This document shows positions 41,011 to 48,982 of a stretch of DNA of 48,982 nucleotides, in pieces. Both the position numbers and the translations under genes were made by a program. Numbering within the stretch: the first letter of the stretch is position 1; each line of letters begins with the position of its first letter. A model generated the notes under the pieces. It worked only from the letters and a program-made list of their open reading frames with translations. It was not told the DNA's origin and searched no databases. The stretch is from CAYGGE01 sp966250865 (GTDB taxonomy: Bacteria; Patescibacteriota; UBA1384; CAYGGE01). The stretch spans positions 1 through 48,982 of the forward strand of contig CBINIT010000003.1 in NCBI GenBank assembly GCA_966250865.1, in the 5' to 3' direction.

Positions 41011-42276
41011 ATGCGCAACCGCCGGTTGCTGGCCAGAGTGCTTCTCGCACTCTTTCTCATGTCGTTCGGGATCGCGCCGGCAACGGCGATTGATCCCTAC
41101 ACTGCCGCGTCCATCGGCAGTGCGCTCCTTCCGCGCAACTCCTACAGCCACAGCGCGGTCGTCACGACGTCCTCGCCCAAATGGTTTTATGAAGGGGAAC
41201 TCATTGCCTACGGGCGTGAGAGTGCGGGGCTCGGCATCTTCTTCCCCGATTTCGGGGAAGGCGAAATCCCTATCTATTTCGGCGCGTCCGGAGGAAAGGG
41301 GACTCGCCGCGGCTTCGTCTCTCTCTCTGCCCGGGCGGACCTCCGTCAGGACAAGGAGGGTGACAAGCGGCCTCGGAAGCGTGAGGAGAAAGGTGAGGAT
41401 GACGTTCCGCTCTTTTACGAGCTCGACTACGAAGGTGAACTTCACTTCCTGACGCTCGACCTGGAAGAGCTTGAAGTCGGTCCGCACACGTTCCGCCGCG
41501 CGGCTGACATCGAAGGTGGGAAGGAGAGCACCTACCGGTGGATCATGGGGAAGACCGGGCGCTATAAGGCTAAACTGGCCGAAGTCGCGCCTTTGGAGGT
41601 CAACCTGCTCAAGTTCACCGATAGCACCGGCCGGCCTAAGCGTGAATACTGGGATGCCCAGCGCAACCGCCCGAACTTTGCGGCGATCGTTGCCAAGTGT
41701 CCCGGTCTCGTACTGGCTGAACCAGATTCGCCCGTTCCCCAGGTGCCCATCGTCCAAATGATCGGCGGCGCACCGCTGCAACTTAACGGTGGACTGCCTG
41801 CTACAGGTGGCCTTCCGGAACGGCAGCGCACCGTCAAGGAGGTTGGTGAGACAGCAAGTGACCGAAAGGTTCAGGATTCTGATGTGCCTAACGGTATGCC
41901 GACCGAGGATCCTGTTCCGAAGGTCCACACCGCATCCACTGGAGCGCCTGTCACCACCTCGGTCAATAAACCGGAGCCCACTGGTACCAACCGGTGGCTG
42001 ACCATCGTCAACGCGCTTGGCTGCGAGATTGAGTTCTCCTGTCAACGCGTCAACGGCAAGGTCAGCAAGCCGCTTCCGGTTGCCCCTGGGGCACAGTGTG
42101 AGATTGAGATCCCTGAGGGCTCTTCGGAGCTCTTCCGGGTCTTCGTCCGCCGACTCCCTGGAGGTAAGTTCGAGGCACTGCCCAACAGTCAGGACAGCGT
42201 CGCGGGCCAGCCTCCTATGTACGACTTCCCGCTGCCCGCAATCAAGTCGGGCCGCCGCATCCGCGTCAAGCCCTAA
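41011..42276 (+). CDS. GC-rich secreted protein, unknown function
   Basis: 421 residues. Signal peptide MRNRRLLARVLLALFLMSFG ending ATA, then a domain of about 200 residues with many beta-type stretches (WFYEGELIAYGRESAGLGIF; FGASGGKGTRRGFVSLSARA; FYELDYEGELHFLTLDLEEL), a Pro/Thr/Ser linker (about 250-330) and a compact C-terminal domain (RWLTIVNALGCEIEFSCQRV ... GAQCEIEIPEG) with three Cys. No domain is recognised. Base composition is far richer in G+C than the flanking genes and codon choice differs (CTC, GCG, CGC), a sign of transfer. GGAGG precedes the ATG. Confidence 0.75.
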   Translation: MRNRRLLARVLLALFLMSFGIAPATAIDPYTAASIGSALLPRNSYSHSAVVTTSSPKWFYEGELIAYGRESAGLGIFFPDFGEGEIPIYFGASGGKGTRRGFVSLSARADLRQDKEGDKRPRKREEKGEDDVPLFYELDYEGELHFLTLDLEELEVGPHTFRRAADIEGGKESTYRWIMGKTGRYKAKLAEVAPLEVNLLKFTDSTGRPKREYWDAQRNRPNFAAIVAKCPGLVLAEPDSPVPQVPIVQMIGGAPLQLNGGLPATGGLPERQRTVKEVGETASDRKVQDSDVPNGMPTEDPVPKVHTASTGAPVTTSVNKPEPTGTNRWLTIVNALGCEIEFSCQRVNGKVSKPLPVAPGAQCEIEIPEGSSELFRVFVRRLPGGKFEALPNSQDSVAGQPPMYDFPLPAIKSGRRIRVKP

Positions 42277-42293
42277 ATGGGCAAGGAAAACCG

Positions 42294-43202
42294 ATGAAAC
42301 TGCAACTCCCGAAGGGGTGGGGCTGGCTGGTAGCCCTTCTCCTTTCCGTCTGTACGATACCAGCGCCAGCGGAAGCCTGCAGCCAGTGTTCCAGCCTCGC
42401 GCCGAACATCAAGGCCCGCATCTTCAAGGCGAAGCCCGCCACGACCTTCGGAGGTCTGTCGTCAGATCTCGAGTACAATCTGGGTCGCTGGCACCTTGCC
42501 GGCATGCTCAGCCTCGAGAAGGTCACAGCGATCATCGAAGCAATCGACACCGGCTCTTGGAAGCGCAACGTGACGCTTCCGGAGAGCTGGAGCGGTGACA
42601 ACTTCTGGGTCGCCACGTCTGGCGCTGTCGGTGCACGGAAGACCCGGGGTGGGAAGTATTACGCCTCGGACGATCCGCGGCCACTGGTCGTAGATATCGT
42701 CTACACCAAGCTCGGAGTATTCATGTTTCGAGACTCGTGCTCGAACCTGATGGTCGGCATCCCGCCTCTGGAGAAACCGACCCCGCCTGCGCCAACCCCG
42801 CCGAAACCGCAACCCGCCGCACCGCCTGTTCCGGCTGAACTCGAGCAGTACCAGCTTCAGCAGCAGGTCGCAGAGGCAAATGCCGCGGCGTACGCCAAGG
42901 CAGAGGTGAACTTCGCGCCGGTGATCAATATCCCGCCGGCGCAGATCTACCTCATCCTCCCGCCTTCTACTGGAGCGTCCACACCGGTTCTGCCGTACAC
43001 TCCGACCTACATTCCGCCGGCCAGTGGCGAGACGATCTATCCGCCCCAGCTTTACTTGAGCCCCGGCGGAGATATCGACATCAACATCCCGCAAGTGCGG
43101 CGTCCGCCAGGAGGCGGGCAGGACTATCGTCGTAATATCCCCCACGGTAAGAAGGGGGAAAACCAGCCGACATTCCCGACACACCGTCGGCGTCGGCCCT
43201 AA
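42294..43202 (+). CDS. GC-rich secreted proline-rich protein, unknown function
   Basis: 302 residues, 18 nt after the previous gene and of the same foreign composition. Signal peptide ending PAPAEA before CSQCSS, then a small domain of about 125 residues (NLGRWHLAGMLSLEKVTAII; NFWVATSGAVGARKTRGGKY; IVYTKLGVFMFRDSC), a Pro-rich linker (PPLEKPTPPAPTPPKPQPAA), and a C-terminal region with Pro, Tyr and Gly and an Arg-rich end (RRRRP). No domain is recognised. With 41011 it forms a two-gene unit bounded by GC-rich hairpins, probably transferred together. Confidence 0.75.
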   Translation: MKLQLPKGWGWLVALLLSVCTIPAPAEACSQCSSLAPNIKARIFKAKPATTFGGLSSDLEYNLGRWHLAGMLSLEKVTAIIEAIDTGSWKRNVTLPESWSGDNFWVATSGAVGARKTRGGKYYASDDPRPLVVDIVYTKLGVFMFRDSCSNLMVGIPPLEKPTPPAPTPPKPQPAAPPVPAELEQYQLQQQVAEANAAAYAKAEVNFAPVINIPPAQIYLILPPSTGASTPVLPYTPTYIPPASGETIYPPQLYLSPGGDIDINIPQVRRPPGGGQDYRRNIPHGKKGENQPTFPTHRRRRP

Positions 43203-43209
43203 CGTCACT

Positions 43210-43264
43210 GGATGACCAGCGTGTCATCCGGTGGGCAACGTGGGGGAGGACAGTCGTCCTCCCC
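43210..43264 (+). terminator. Two GC-rich hairpins ending the GC-rich gene pair
   Basis: GGATGAC/GTCATCC (43210-43216, 43223-43229) and GGGGAGGAC/GTCCTCCCC (43243-43251, 43256-43264) with a 4-nt loop. The second is a very stable 9-bp stem but has no U tract, so it may need Rho or act as an RNA end protector. It matches the GC-rich character of the genes before it. Confidence 0.55.
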
Positions 43265-43274
43265 TGCACGCCAC

Positions 43275-43323
43275 TTTCGAATCAGATGAAGAATCATCAC
43301 TATGATTTCCACCTGACTCGAAA
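43275..43323. promoter_or_regulatory. AT-richer stem-loop upstream of the SpaA-repeat protein
   Basis: TTTCGAATCAG (43275-43285) pairs with CTGACTCGAAA (43313-43323) with one mismatch, and AATCAT/ATGATT pairs inside around CACT. It lies about 90 nt before the start codon. No convincing promoter is seen between it and the gene. Confidence 0.45.
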
Positions 43324-43409
43324 GAGAAAGAACATTAACAATCAAATACTTTACCAACTTTTAAATCAAAGGTTTATTTACTAAAGGTCGAAAAATAGAA
43401 AGAGGAACT

Positions 43410-46400
43410 ATGAAGCAATTTGTACAAAAGTTCAAGTCGCTCATCTTCCTTCTCGTCTCTGTGCTTTTCTTCGGAAATGCATTGGTCGGTGCACCACATC
43501 TGACAAGTGCTGATGCTGGTCCACTTTCCTTGAAGACAGAAGTCAAGAACGCGACAGATAATACGACCTACTTGCCACAGGTCAATGCCAAGGTCGGGGA
43601 TGAAATCATCCTCAGTCTCGAGGTAAAAAATACGTCGGCTACCGAAACCCTTAGTGGTATCCAGGCGAAAATTCAACTTCCTGAGAAGCTTGAATATGTT
43701 CCTGGTTCGGCTCAACTAGCATTTCAGAACGATCCACTGGTTACATTGGACAACAGTATCGTTACTACTGGTGCAGTTTTGCCTAAGGACTTTCCATTCT
43801 ACCAAAATGCGTTTGTCTGGATCCGAGCAAAGGTAAAGGATGGAGCAACCGGAACGTTGACCCAGACTTCTACCATCACTCATGGCACCCATTCAGTATC
43901 TGATAGCACCGCTAAGGTGATTATCGGTGGGAATAACACCCCGGTTGATCCAAAGCTTGTAGTTGATGTCAAAGCCTTTAACTACGGTAATCGAGCAACC
44001 AATCCCGAATTCCCTGATGCAGACGAATGGTTTAATACCGTTAGCGCTGCACCTGGTGATACTCTTGGCTTCTACATTTTGGCATTCAATGATCACCCAC
44101 AAGGTACGAATTCAGAGCTGCGTGACGTGAACATTAAGGCCATGTTGAGCCAGGCTGGTACTGGTGCAAATGCACGGAAGCTTGTTGGTACTGCCAGCGC
44201 CTCTAACCATGCCAACCGAAGTGACGATGTAACTATTACTACTTCCGACGACAACATCCTGGACTATGTGAATGGTTCAGGTCGTGAGTATTGGTGGGAT
44301 AGTAATAATGACCTGATGTCGCTTGGTATTGGTGACACTGTCTTGAGTAGTGGTGTTAATGTTGGCTCAATTATTGCCGATAATGACAGCACCTCAGGTA
44401 GCGTTATCTACTTCCAGATGCGTGTTCGAGATAATGACACTCAAGGTACCATCCAACTCGAAAAGCACGCTTTCGTCGATGGTCACTGGGTTCAGGGTAA
44501 TCACCCTGCTCAGCGAGTAAAATTCATTATCGACGGTCCAAATAACTTCCACCGTGAAGTTTGGACTGGTGAAAACGGTCAAGCTGAAATTACTGACATT
44601 CCATTTGGTAGCTACACCGCGCGTGAAGAATTACCAGCTGGTTTCATTCAGGAAGAAATCACACCGGCTAACGGTCAGTTCACTCTTTCGAACACTAACC
44701 CTGTTCAGAAAGTCGTGGCCCAAAACCGTGAAGTCGTTGAGGAGAAAGGCAACCTCACCATCATCAAGTTTATTGATGCCGATGGTGACGGAGTCCGTGA
44801 CGCAAACGAAGGTCCACACGCTGGTGTAACCTTCCGCATTACTGGTCCAAACGGCTATGACCAAACTCGTCAAACTGACGCGAACGGTCGTATCGAATTG
44901 ACCAACCTTGCGCTTGGTACCTACACGGTAACTGAAACCGTTCCAACCGGTTATCAGGTGACTACGGCTAACCCGCAGTCCATCACCGTTGTAGCGAACC
45001 AAACCGCTACCGCAACCTTTGGTAACAAACCAGTTACTACGCCAAAGGGTGGTCTGAATATTATCAAGTTCATTGACGCCGACGGCGATGGTGTCCGCGA
45101 TGCTAACGAAGGCCCGCATGCCAACGTTACTTTCCGGATTACCGGTCCTAATGGGTATGACGTAACTCGTCAGACCAATAGTACTGGCCGTATCGAGCTG
45201 ACCAATCTTGATCCGGGTACGTATGTGGTTACTGAAACGGTGCCTACTGGGTACCAGGTCACTACTGCTAACCCACAAAATGGTGTAGTGGTAGCTAACG
45301 AGACTGCTACGGTAACCTTTGGTAACAAAGAAATCGTTCAGCCAAAGGGTAGCCTTCGAATCATTAAATTCGAAGACAAAAACGGTAACCGAACCCAAGA
45401 TGCCGGCGAGCCATTTATGGCCGACGTCACCTTCCGTATTACCGGTCCAAACGGCTACGATGTAACCCGCAGTACTGGCAATGACGGTATCATCAACTTG
45501 ACGAACCTCATGCCGGGTAACTACGTGGTTACCGAAACCGTTCCTGGTGGTTTCCGAGTCACTACCGACAACCCACAAACTGGCGTTGTCGTAACCGACG
45601 AAACCACTGTCGTTCGATTTGGTAATCAGCAGATCCCAACCGAAGAAGGTAAGGGTAGCTTGAAGATTATCAAGTTCGAAGACAAAGATGGTGATGGAAC
45701 CTTCGATGACAACGAGCCTCGCATGGCCAACATCGAATTCCGCATCACTGGTCCAAATGGTTTCAACGAGGTGAAGCGTACCGATGCCAATGGAGATATT
45801 CTCCTTGAGAACATCGCGCTTGGTACCTATGTTGCAACCGAAGTCGTTCCAAGTGGTTATCGGGTAACTACCCAGAACCCACAGAGCGGCGAAGTTACGG
45901 AAAACGTGTTGAAAGTCCTTCGCTTCGGTAACCAAAAGGTTGTCGTTGTTACTCCGACTCCAACACCAACTCCTACTCCAAGTAATCCAGCTATCCAACT
46001 TTCGAAATTCGTTGGTAATGCGAACCGTAACGAAGCTACCGATAAAACTGTCACCAAGGCAGTTGGTGGCGATACGGCTAACTGGCGAGTAGTGGTGAAA
46101 AACGTTGGTGGTGATGTGCTTCGAGCCCTCAAGCTCAACGACATGTTGCCAGCGAACGTTAAACTCACCGGTGATATTGTTATCACCCGTGATGGTCAGA
46201 AAGCAAAACTTCTCGACTTCACTCGTGAGTTCGTCTTAATCGGCGATCTCAACCCAGGTGCAGAAGTTACTGTCGAGTTTGCCACCGTTATTAGTCACGA
46301 TGTTGCCTGTAATTACGAATTAGTAAACAAGGCAGCCGCTGAGGCCAGCAACCAGGGTAAAGTCTTTAGCGAAGCGAAAGTTCAGATTGAGTGTGCTGTT

Positions 46401-46541
46401 GTGGCCCCTGCCCAAAAGCCACTTGTCTCAACTGGTGGAAACGATGTCTTGCTATCTTTGGTCCTTTCCGGACTGAGCATGGCCGGCTACGTCTATAATC
46501 GCCAGCGTAAGGCTCTTGCCAACCTGACTGCTCGTTTCTAA
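43410..46541 (+). CDS. Large wall-attached surface protein with four SpaA/SdrD-B-type repeats
   Basis: 1043 residues. Signal peptide (MKQFVQKFKSLIFLLVSVLF to about residue 35); a DUF11-like domain (about 38-175); a region to about 440; four repeats of about 100 residues (starts near 446, 546, 646, 748), each with IIKFxDxDGDG-type calcium loops, VTFRITGPNGYD and GTYxVTETVPTGYxVTT; a TP-repeat spacer (TPTPTPTPTP); and a second DUF11 domain. The C-terminus is PLVSTGG, a hydrophobic helix and a basic tail, the plan of a sortase signal with LVSTG in place of LPxTG. SpaA-type domains often hold intramolecular isopeptide bonds. Role: cell surface, probably adhesion or an S-layer-like coat. Confidence 0.88.
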   Translation: MKQFVQKFKSLIFLLVSVLFFGNALVGAPHLTSADAGPLSLKTEVKNATDNTTYLPQVNAKVGDEIILSLEVKNTSATETLSGIQAKIQLPEKLEYVPGSAQLAFQNDPLVTLDNSIVTTGAVLPKDFPFYQNAFVWIRAKVKDGATGTLTQTSTITHGTHSVSDSTAKVIIGGNNTPVDPKLVVDVKAFNYGNRATNPEFPDADEWFNTVSAAPGDTLGFYILAFNDHPQGTNSELRDVNIKAMLSQAGTGANARKLVGTASASNHANRSDDVTITTSDDNILDYVNGSGREYWWDSNNDLMSLGIGDTVLSSGVNVGSIIADNDSTSGSVIYFQMRVRDNDTQGTIQLEKHAFVDGHWVQGNHPAQRVKFIIDGPNNFHREVWTGENGQAEITDIPFGSYTAREELPAGFIQEEITPANGQFTLSNTNPVQKVVAQNREVVEEKGNLTIIKFIDADGDGVRDANEGPHAGVTFRITGPNGYDQTRQTDANGRIELTNLALGTYTVTETVPTGYQVTTANPQSITVVANQTATATFGNKPVTTPKGGLNIIKFIDADGDGVRDANEGPHANVTFRITGPNGYDVTRQTNSTGRIELTNLDPGTYVVTETVPTGYQVTTANPQNGVVVANETATVTFGNKEIVQPKGSLRIIKFEDKNGNRTQDAGEPFMADVTFRITGPNGYDVTRSTGNDGIINLTNLMPGNYVVTETVPGGFRVTTDNPQTGVVVTDETTVVRFGNQQIPTEEGKGSLKIIKFEDKDGDGTFDDNEPRMANIEFRITGPNGFNEVKRTDANGDILLENIALGTYVATEVVPSGYRVTTQNPQSGEVTENVLKVLRFGNQKVVVVTPTPTPTPTPSNPAIQLSKFVGNANRNEATDKTVTKAVGGDTANWRVVVKNVGGDVLRALKLNDMLPANVKLTGDIVITRDGQKAKLLDFTREFVLIGDLNPGAEVTVEFATVISHDVACNYELVNKAAAEASNQGKVFSEAKVQIECAVVAPAQKPLVSTGGNDVLLSLVLSGLSMAGYVYNRQRKALANLTARF

Positions 46542-46556
46542 GAGTAGTCAGAGCGC

Positions 46557-46592
46557 AAAAGAGGACGTGTCACAGCGTCCTCTTTTGTTTGC
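46557..46592 (+). terminator. Intrinsic terminator after the SpaA-repeat protein
   Basis: CAAAAGAGGAC (46557-46567) and GTCCTCTTTTG (46578-46588) form an 11-bp stem followed by TTT. It ends the surface-protein gene 16 nt after its stop. Confidence 0.8.
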
Positions 46593-46593
46593 T

Positions 46594-46622
46594 TGACGGG
46601 CGAATGAGCCGATGTCATACTT
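46594..46622 (+). promoter_or_regulatory. Promoter of the membrane-anchored protein gene
   Basis: TTGACG (46594-46599), 17-nt spacer, CATACT (46617-46622). The -10 matches only 4 of 6. It starts immediately after the terminator and 31 nt before the ATG. Confidence 0.45.
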
Positions 46623-46652
46623 AACCTATAGTTATTAAATAGGGGAGGGGCT

Positions 46653-47363
46653 ATGTCCTCACGTACGAGCAGTCTTATTGCACTTGTTGTTTTCGGATTA
46701 TTTGTTATTGGGCTTTTTTGGTACTTTGGTCCTCATCAATCTGATGCAAGCACGAACACAACGACGATAACGAATATGGAATTTGCTTTACGTCTCAATA
46801 ATGCATACACGAAAAATCAATGGGGACGGTACTATGCACAGAACGAGGCAGGTGCGGGCGGTGTCTGGCATTTCCAGAGCGCAGGGAAGAACTCAAAACA
46901 GATTGATCAGCTTCTGGAGCAATATGCGGCAAAAGGTAGCTATGTACGTATTAGCGGAAAAGTTGACCGACTGATTTATGCAGGAAATCCAGGCAGGATA
47001 CGGGTGACTGGGCTTAAGCCCGGCCAAGAGCCAAGTCCTGAACCCTCTATCTCACTAGCTCCAGGTACCAGCTTCTTCGCAATGGGTAGACTAGTTACGA
47101 GTACACGCTACCATTGGTTGAACTTCCCATACCTCTTCCAGTCGGGCTCTCAAACCTTCCAGGCTAAAGCAGCAAACAAGACAATTGCTGATGAAATCGC
47201 TAAGAAATACCTAGATAAAGATCGCTTCCTTCATGTAAAAGGGACACGACACGATTTTGATGGAGAAGAAGTTGTTATCATTACTGAACTTATCGATGAA
47301 ATTGTGTCGCCAAGCCCAGTGCCACCAACCCCAACTCCCACGAGCTCTTCAAAAAAGAAGTAG
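46653..47363 (+). CDS. Membrane-anchored extracellular protein, unknown function
   Basis: 236 residues. One N-terminal membrane helix (LIALVVFGLFVIGLFWYFG), then an extracellular part with two similar beta-rich halves: YVRISGKVDRLIYAGNPGRI and later FLHVKGTRHDFDGEEVVIIT, each after a stretch of conserved aromatic residues. This looks like an internal duplication of an OB-like fold. The C-terminus is a Pro/Thr/Ser tail with three Lys. GGGAGGGG precedes the ATG. No family is recognised. Confidence 0.75.
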   Translation: MSSRTSSLIALVVFGLFVIGLFWYFGPHQSDASTNTTTITNMEFALRLNNAYTKNQWGRYYAQNEAGAGGVWHFQSAGKNSKQIDQLLEQYAAKGSYVRISGKVDRLIYAGNPGRIRVTGLKPGQEPSPEPSISLAPGTSFFAMGRLVTSTRYHWLNFPYLFQSGSQTFQAKAANKTIADEIAKKYLDKDRFLHVKGTRHDFDGEEVVIITELIDEIVSPSPVPPTPTPTSSSKKK

Positions 47364-47377
47364 TTGTTAATTAAACA

Positions 47378-47406
47378 AAAGGTCCGTCGAAAGGCGGACT
47401 TTTTTT
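47378..47406 (+). terminator. Intrinsic terminator with GAAA tetraloop
   Basis: AGGTCCGTC (47380-47388), GAAA loop, GGCGGACTT (47393-47401), then a run of T to 47406. Its T run contains the first bases of the prfB -35 element. Confidence 0.85.
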
Positions 47407-47433
47407 GTAATTTCTCTCTCTATCAGGTATAAT
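47405..47433 (+). promoter_or_regulatory. prfB promoter, predicting a leaderless mRNA
   Basis: TTGTAA (47405-47410), 17-nt spacer, TATAAT (47428-47433). The expected start of transcription, 6-7 nt after the -10, falls on the A of the prfB ATG (47440). There is no Shine-Dalgarno sequence between. Confidence 0.65.
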
Positions 47434-47439
47434 TAACCT

Positions 47440-48438
47440 ATGGATGACCGTCTTATTGAATTAGCTCGCCTTCTCAAAATAGATGAAAAACGAGCACGAA
47501 TTACTGAAATAGAAACAGCGATGCAGTTGACTGAGTTTTGGGCTGACCATGAAAAAGCCGCTGGACTGTCCCAGGAGCTGACTCGACTTAAAGAAGTTGT
47601 TGACCAGTACGATTTAGTATTACTCGATCCAACTGACCCCGAGGCTGAGAAGTTGATGCAACAACTTGAGTTTGAATCGCTATTTACCGGTCAGTACGAT
47701 ACGAATAATGCCATTCTAAGCATCCATGCCGGCGCTGGCGGAACAGAAGCGCAGGATTGGGCCTCGATGTTGCTACGGATGTTTCAACGCTATGCGGAAC
47801 GAAAGAACTGGCAAGCGCATCTCGTTGATATCTCATACGGAGAAGAAGCAGGCATCAAATCGGCAACACTAGAAGTAAAAGGACAGCAAGTCTACGGTCA
47901 TCTCAAGAGTGAAGCCGGTGTCCATCGATTAGTCCGCATCTCCCCCTTTGATGCTGACAAGGCACGCCATACCTCATTCGTCTTAGTTGAGGTAACGCCT
48001 GAAGTGGACAATGCAAAAGAAGTGACGATCAAGCCTGAGGATCTCAAGATCGACGTTTACCGTTCTGGCGGCCACGGGGGTCAAAGCGTCAACACCACCG
48101 ACTCAGCTGTTCGCATTACACATCTTCCGACCGGCGTAGTAGTAACGAGCCAAAATGAACGAAGCCAATTGCAAAATAAAGAGCTGGCCATGAAAGTCCT
48201 AATCTCTCGTTTATTGGCTAAGCAGCTCGAAGAGCAGCGGAAACGAGACATGGAACTTCGGGGGGAACATGTCTCGGCGGAGTGGGGGAACCAGATACGA
48301 TCGTACGTGCTGCATCCGTATCAGATGGTGAAAGATCACCGGACTGAAGTCGAAACGAGCAATACGCAAGCAGTCCTCGACGGTGATATCGATCAGTTTA
48401 TCGAAGGCTATTTACGAAATAAGGTAAACCAGGCATAA
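47440..48438 (+). CDS. prfB: Peptide chain release factor 2
   Basis: 332 residues. The SPF tripeptide that reads UGA and UAA stop codons is at 168-170 (RISPFDADKARHTSF), and the GGQ that triggers peptide release is at 213-215 (GGHGGQSVNTTDSAVRITHL). RF2 identity is therefore clear, and UGA is a stop codon in this organism. Unlike many prfB genes it has no in-frame UGA and programmed +1 frameshift: the frame is open from an ATG close to the coiled-coil N-terminal domain. The ATG has no ribosome site and lies at the predicted transcription start. Confidence 0.96.
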   Translation: MDDRLIELARLLKIDEKRARITEIETAMQLTEFWADHEKAAGLSQELTRLKEVVDQYDLVLLDPTDPEAEKLMQQLEFESLFTGQYDTNNAILSIHAGAGGTEAQDWASMLLRMFQRYAERKNWQAHLVDISYGEEAGIKSATLEVKGQQVYGHLKSEAGVHRLVRISPFDADKARHTSFVLVEVTPEVDNAKEVTIKPEDLKIDVYRSGGHGGQSVNTTDSAVRITHLPTGVVVTSQNERSQLQNKELAMKVLISRLLAKQLEEQRKRDMELRGEHVSAEWGNQIRSYVLHPYQMVKDHRTEVETSNTQAVLDGDIDQFIEGYLRNKVNQA

Positions 48439-48473
48439 TATCAGGGTAATCTATCAGTAAGCGGAGGTACATC

Positions 48474-48779
48474 ATGCTCGACAAAATGAAACAACTCTAC
48501 GACATGCAAAAGAAAGCAAAGCAAATCCAGAAAGAGCTCAAAGAAACAGAAATTGAAGCTAAGTCCAGTGACGGCAACGTTACAGTTGTCTTTAACGGTG
48601 AGATTCGTATTCTCGATGTAACTATCGAAGAAGTTTTGTTGGCTCCAGAAAAGAAGCGGGAGCTTGAACAGGCCGTGAAGAACACCGTTGCACAGGCCAT
48701 CTCAAAAGCCCAAGCCATCGCTGCGGAGAAGGCAAAAGGCATGATGGGTGACCTTGGTATTAACCTTCCAGGAATGTAA
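48474..48779 (+). CDS. ybaB: YbaB/EbfC nucleoid-associated protein
   Basis: 101 residues. N-terminal helix MLDKMKQLYDMQKKAKQIQK, the central VTVVFNGEIRILDVTIEEVL sheet and the C-terminal helix AISKAQAIAAEKAKGMMGDL are the YbaB plan. It binds DNA as a dimer. GGAGG precedes the ATG. Its stop overlaps the start of pth (TAATG). In many bacteria it lies next to recR and dnaX; recR is about 11 kb away here. Confidence 0.94.
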   Translation: MLDKMKQLYDMQKKAKQIQKELKETEIEAKSSDGNVTVVFNGEIRILDVTIEEVLLAPEKKRELEQAVKNTVAQAISKAQAIAAEKAKGMMGDLGINLPGM

Positions 48780-48982
48780 TGAAACTAATCGTCGGCCTCG
48801 GCAATCCAGGCAAAGAGTACGAAAAAACCCGACACAATATCGGGTTTATGGTTCTTGATGCCATCGCCGATGAGCTCCAGGCTCAGTTTTGTGATATGTC
48901 CCGCTGGTCTGCCGACACAACCGAGTTTCAAGTTCATGGCGAGAAGGTCGTGTTGCTTAAACCATTAACCTTTATGAACAAG
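48779..48982 (+). CDS. pth: Peptidyl-tRNA hydrolase, truncated by window edge
   Basis: The first 68 codons are in the window. MKLIVGLGNPGKEYEKTRHN contains the Pth N-terminal motif with the catalytic His19, followed by IGFMVLDAIAD and KPLTFMNK, the second conserved block. Pth recycles peptidyl-tRNA released from stalled ribosomes, a fitting neighbour for prfB. The ATG overlaps the ybaB stop, so translation is probably coupled. Confidence 0.93.
   Translation, partial: MKLIVGLGNPGKEYEKTRHNIGFMVLDAIADELQAQFCDMSRWSADTTEFQVHGEKVVLLKPLTFMNK

Noticed and set aside
40987..42045. 352-residue open frame on the minus strand opposite the GC-rich gene
   Set aside because: High G+C removes stop codons from the opposite strand. 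The plus-strand frame has a signal peptide and ribosome site; the minus frame has neither.
44631..45998. 455-residue open frame on the minus strand opposite the SpaA repeats
   Set aside because: It mirrors the repeated coding DNA of the plus-strand gene, has no ribosome site and no family-like sequence; the plus-strand product is clearly domain-rich.

Overview
The window looks like part of the chromosome of a Candidate Phyla Radiation (Patescibacteria-type) bacterium. The signs are compact operons, short core proteins (L21 of 89 residues, a delta-prime-like clamp-loader protein of 215), a monoderm-style type IV pilus locus with no secretin gene, several large SpaA/DUF11-type surface proteins, and a tRNA gene carrying a group I intron. 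prfB (release factor 2) is present and UGA terminates genes, so the code is the standard one. The lineage is an inference; no rRNA is present.

Layout. 1-5800 is mostly on the minus strand: a truncated collagen-like protein, a small GC-rich membrane protein with its own promoter and hairpins, then one tRNA/ribosomal transcription unit read right to left: tRNA-Thr(GGU), a PD-(D/E)XK endonuclease gene, tRNA-Tyr(GUA) with a 199-nt group I intron, tRNA-Thr(UGU), a tRNA-like fragment, rpmG, tRNA-Trp and a terminator. A DUF1003-like membrane protein, a SpoU methyltransferase, a TPR protein and a clamp-loader protein follow. 5837-10541 holds a MacB/LolD-type ABC exporter, an alkyltransferase-like protein and a two-gene dikinase lacking the pyruvate-binding barrel. 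10548-27412 is a type IV pilus operon: a 1521-residue putative adhesin, PilN, PilO, a small membrane protein, PilB, PilT, PilC, two pilins, PilD, then five more prepilin-like or PilX-like proteins.

27502-39452 is housekeeping: rnhA, ileS, rodA, rplU, secE, nusG, rplK, dprA, topA, recR, a zinc-ribbon protein and cysS. Between rplK and dprA, on the minus strand, a perfect sigma70-type promoter drives a probable 240-nt structured RNA. 39459-47363 is a surface-protein region: a MITE-like repeat, a strong promoter with a long structured leader, a tyrosine-repeat secreted protein, two GC-rich secreted proteins of foreign composition, a 1043-residue SpaA-repeat wall protein and a membrane-anchored protein. 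The window ends with prfB (apparently leaderless), ybaB and the start of pth.

The most notable items are the intron/endonuclease pair, the antisense structured RNA, the structured leader before the tyrosine-repeat protein, the split dikinase, and the adhesin heading the pilus operon.
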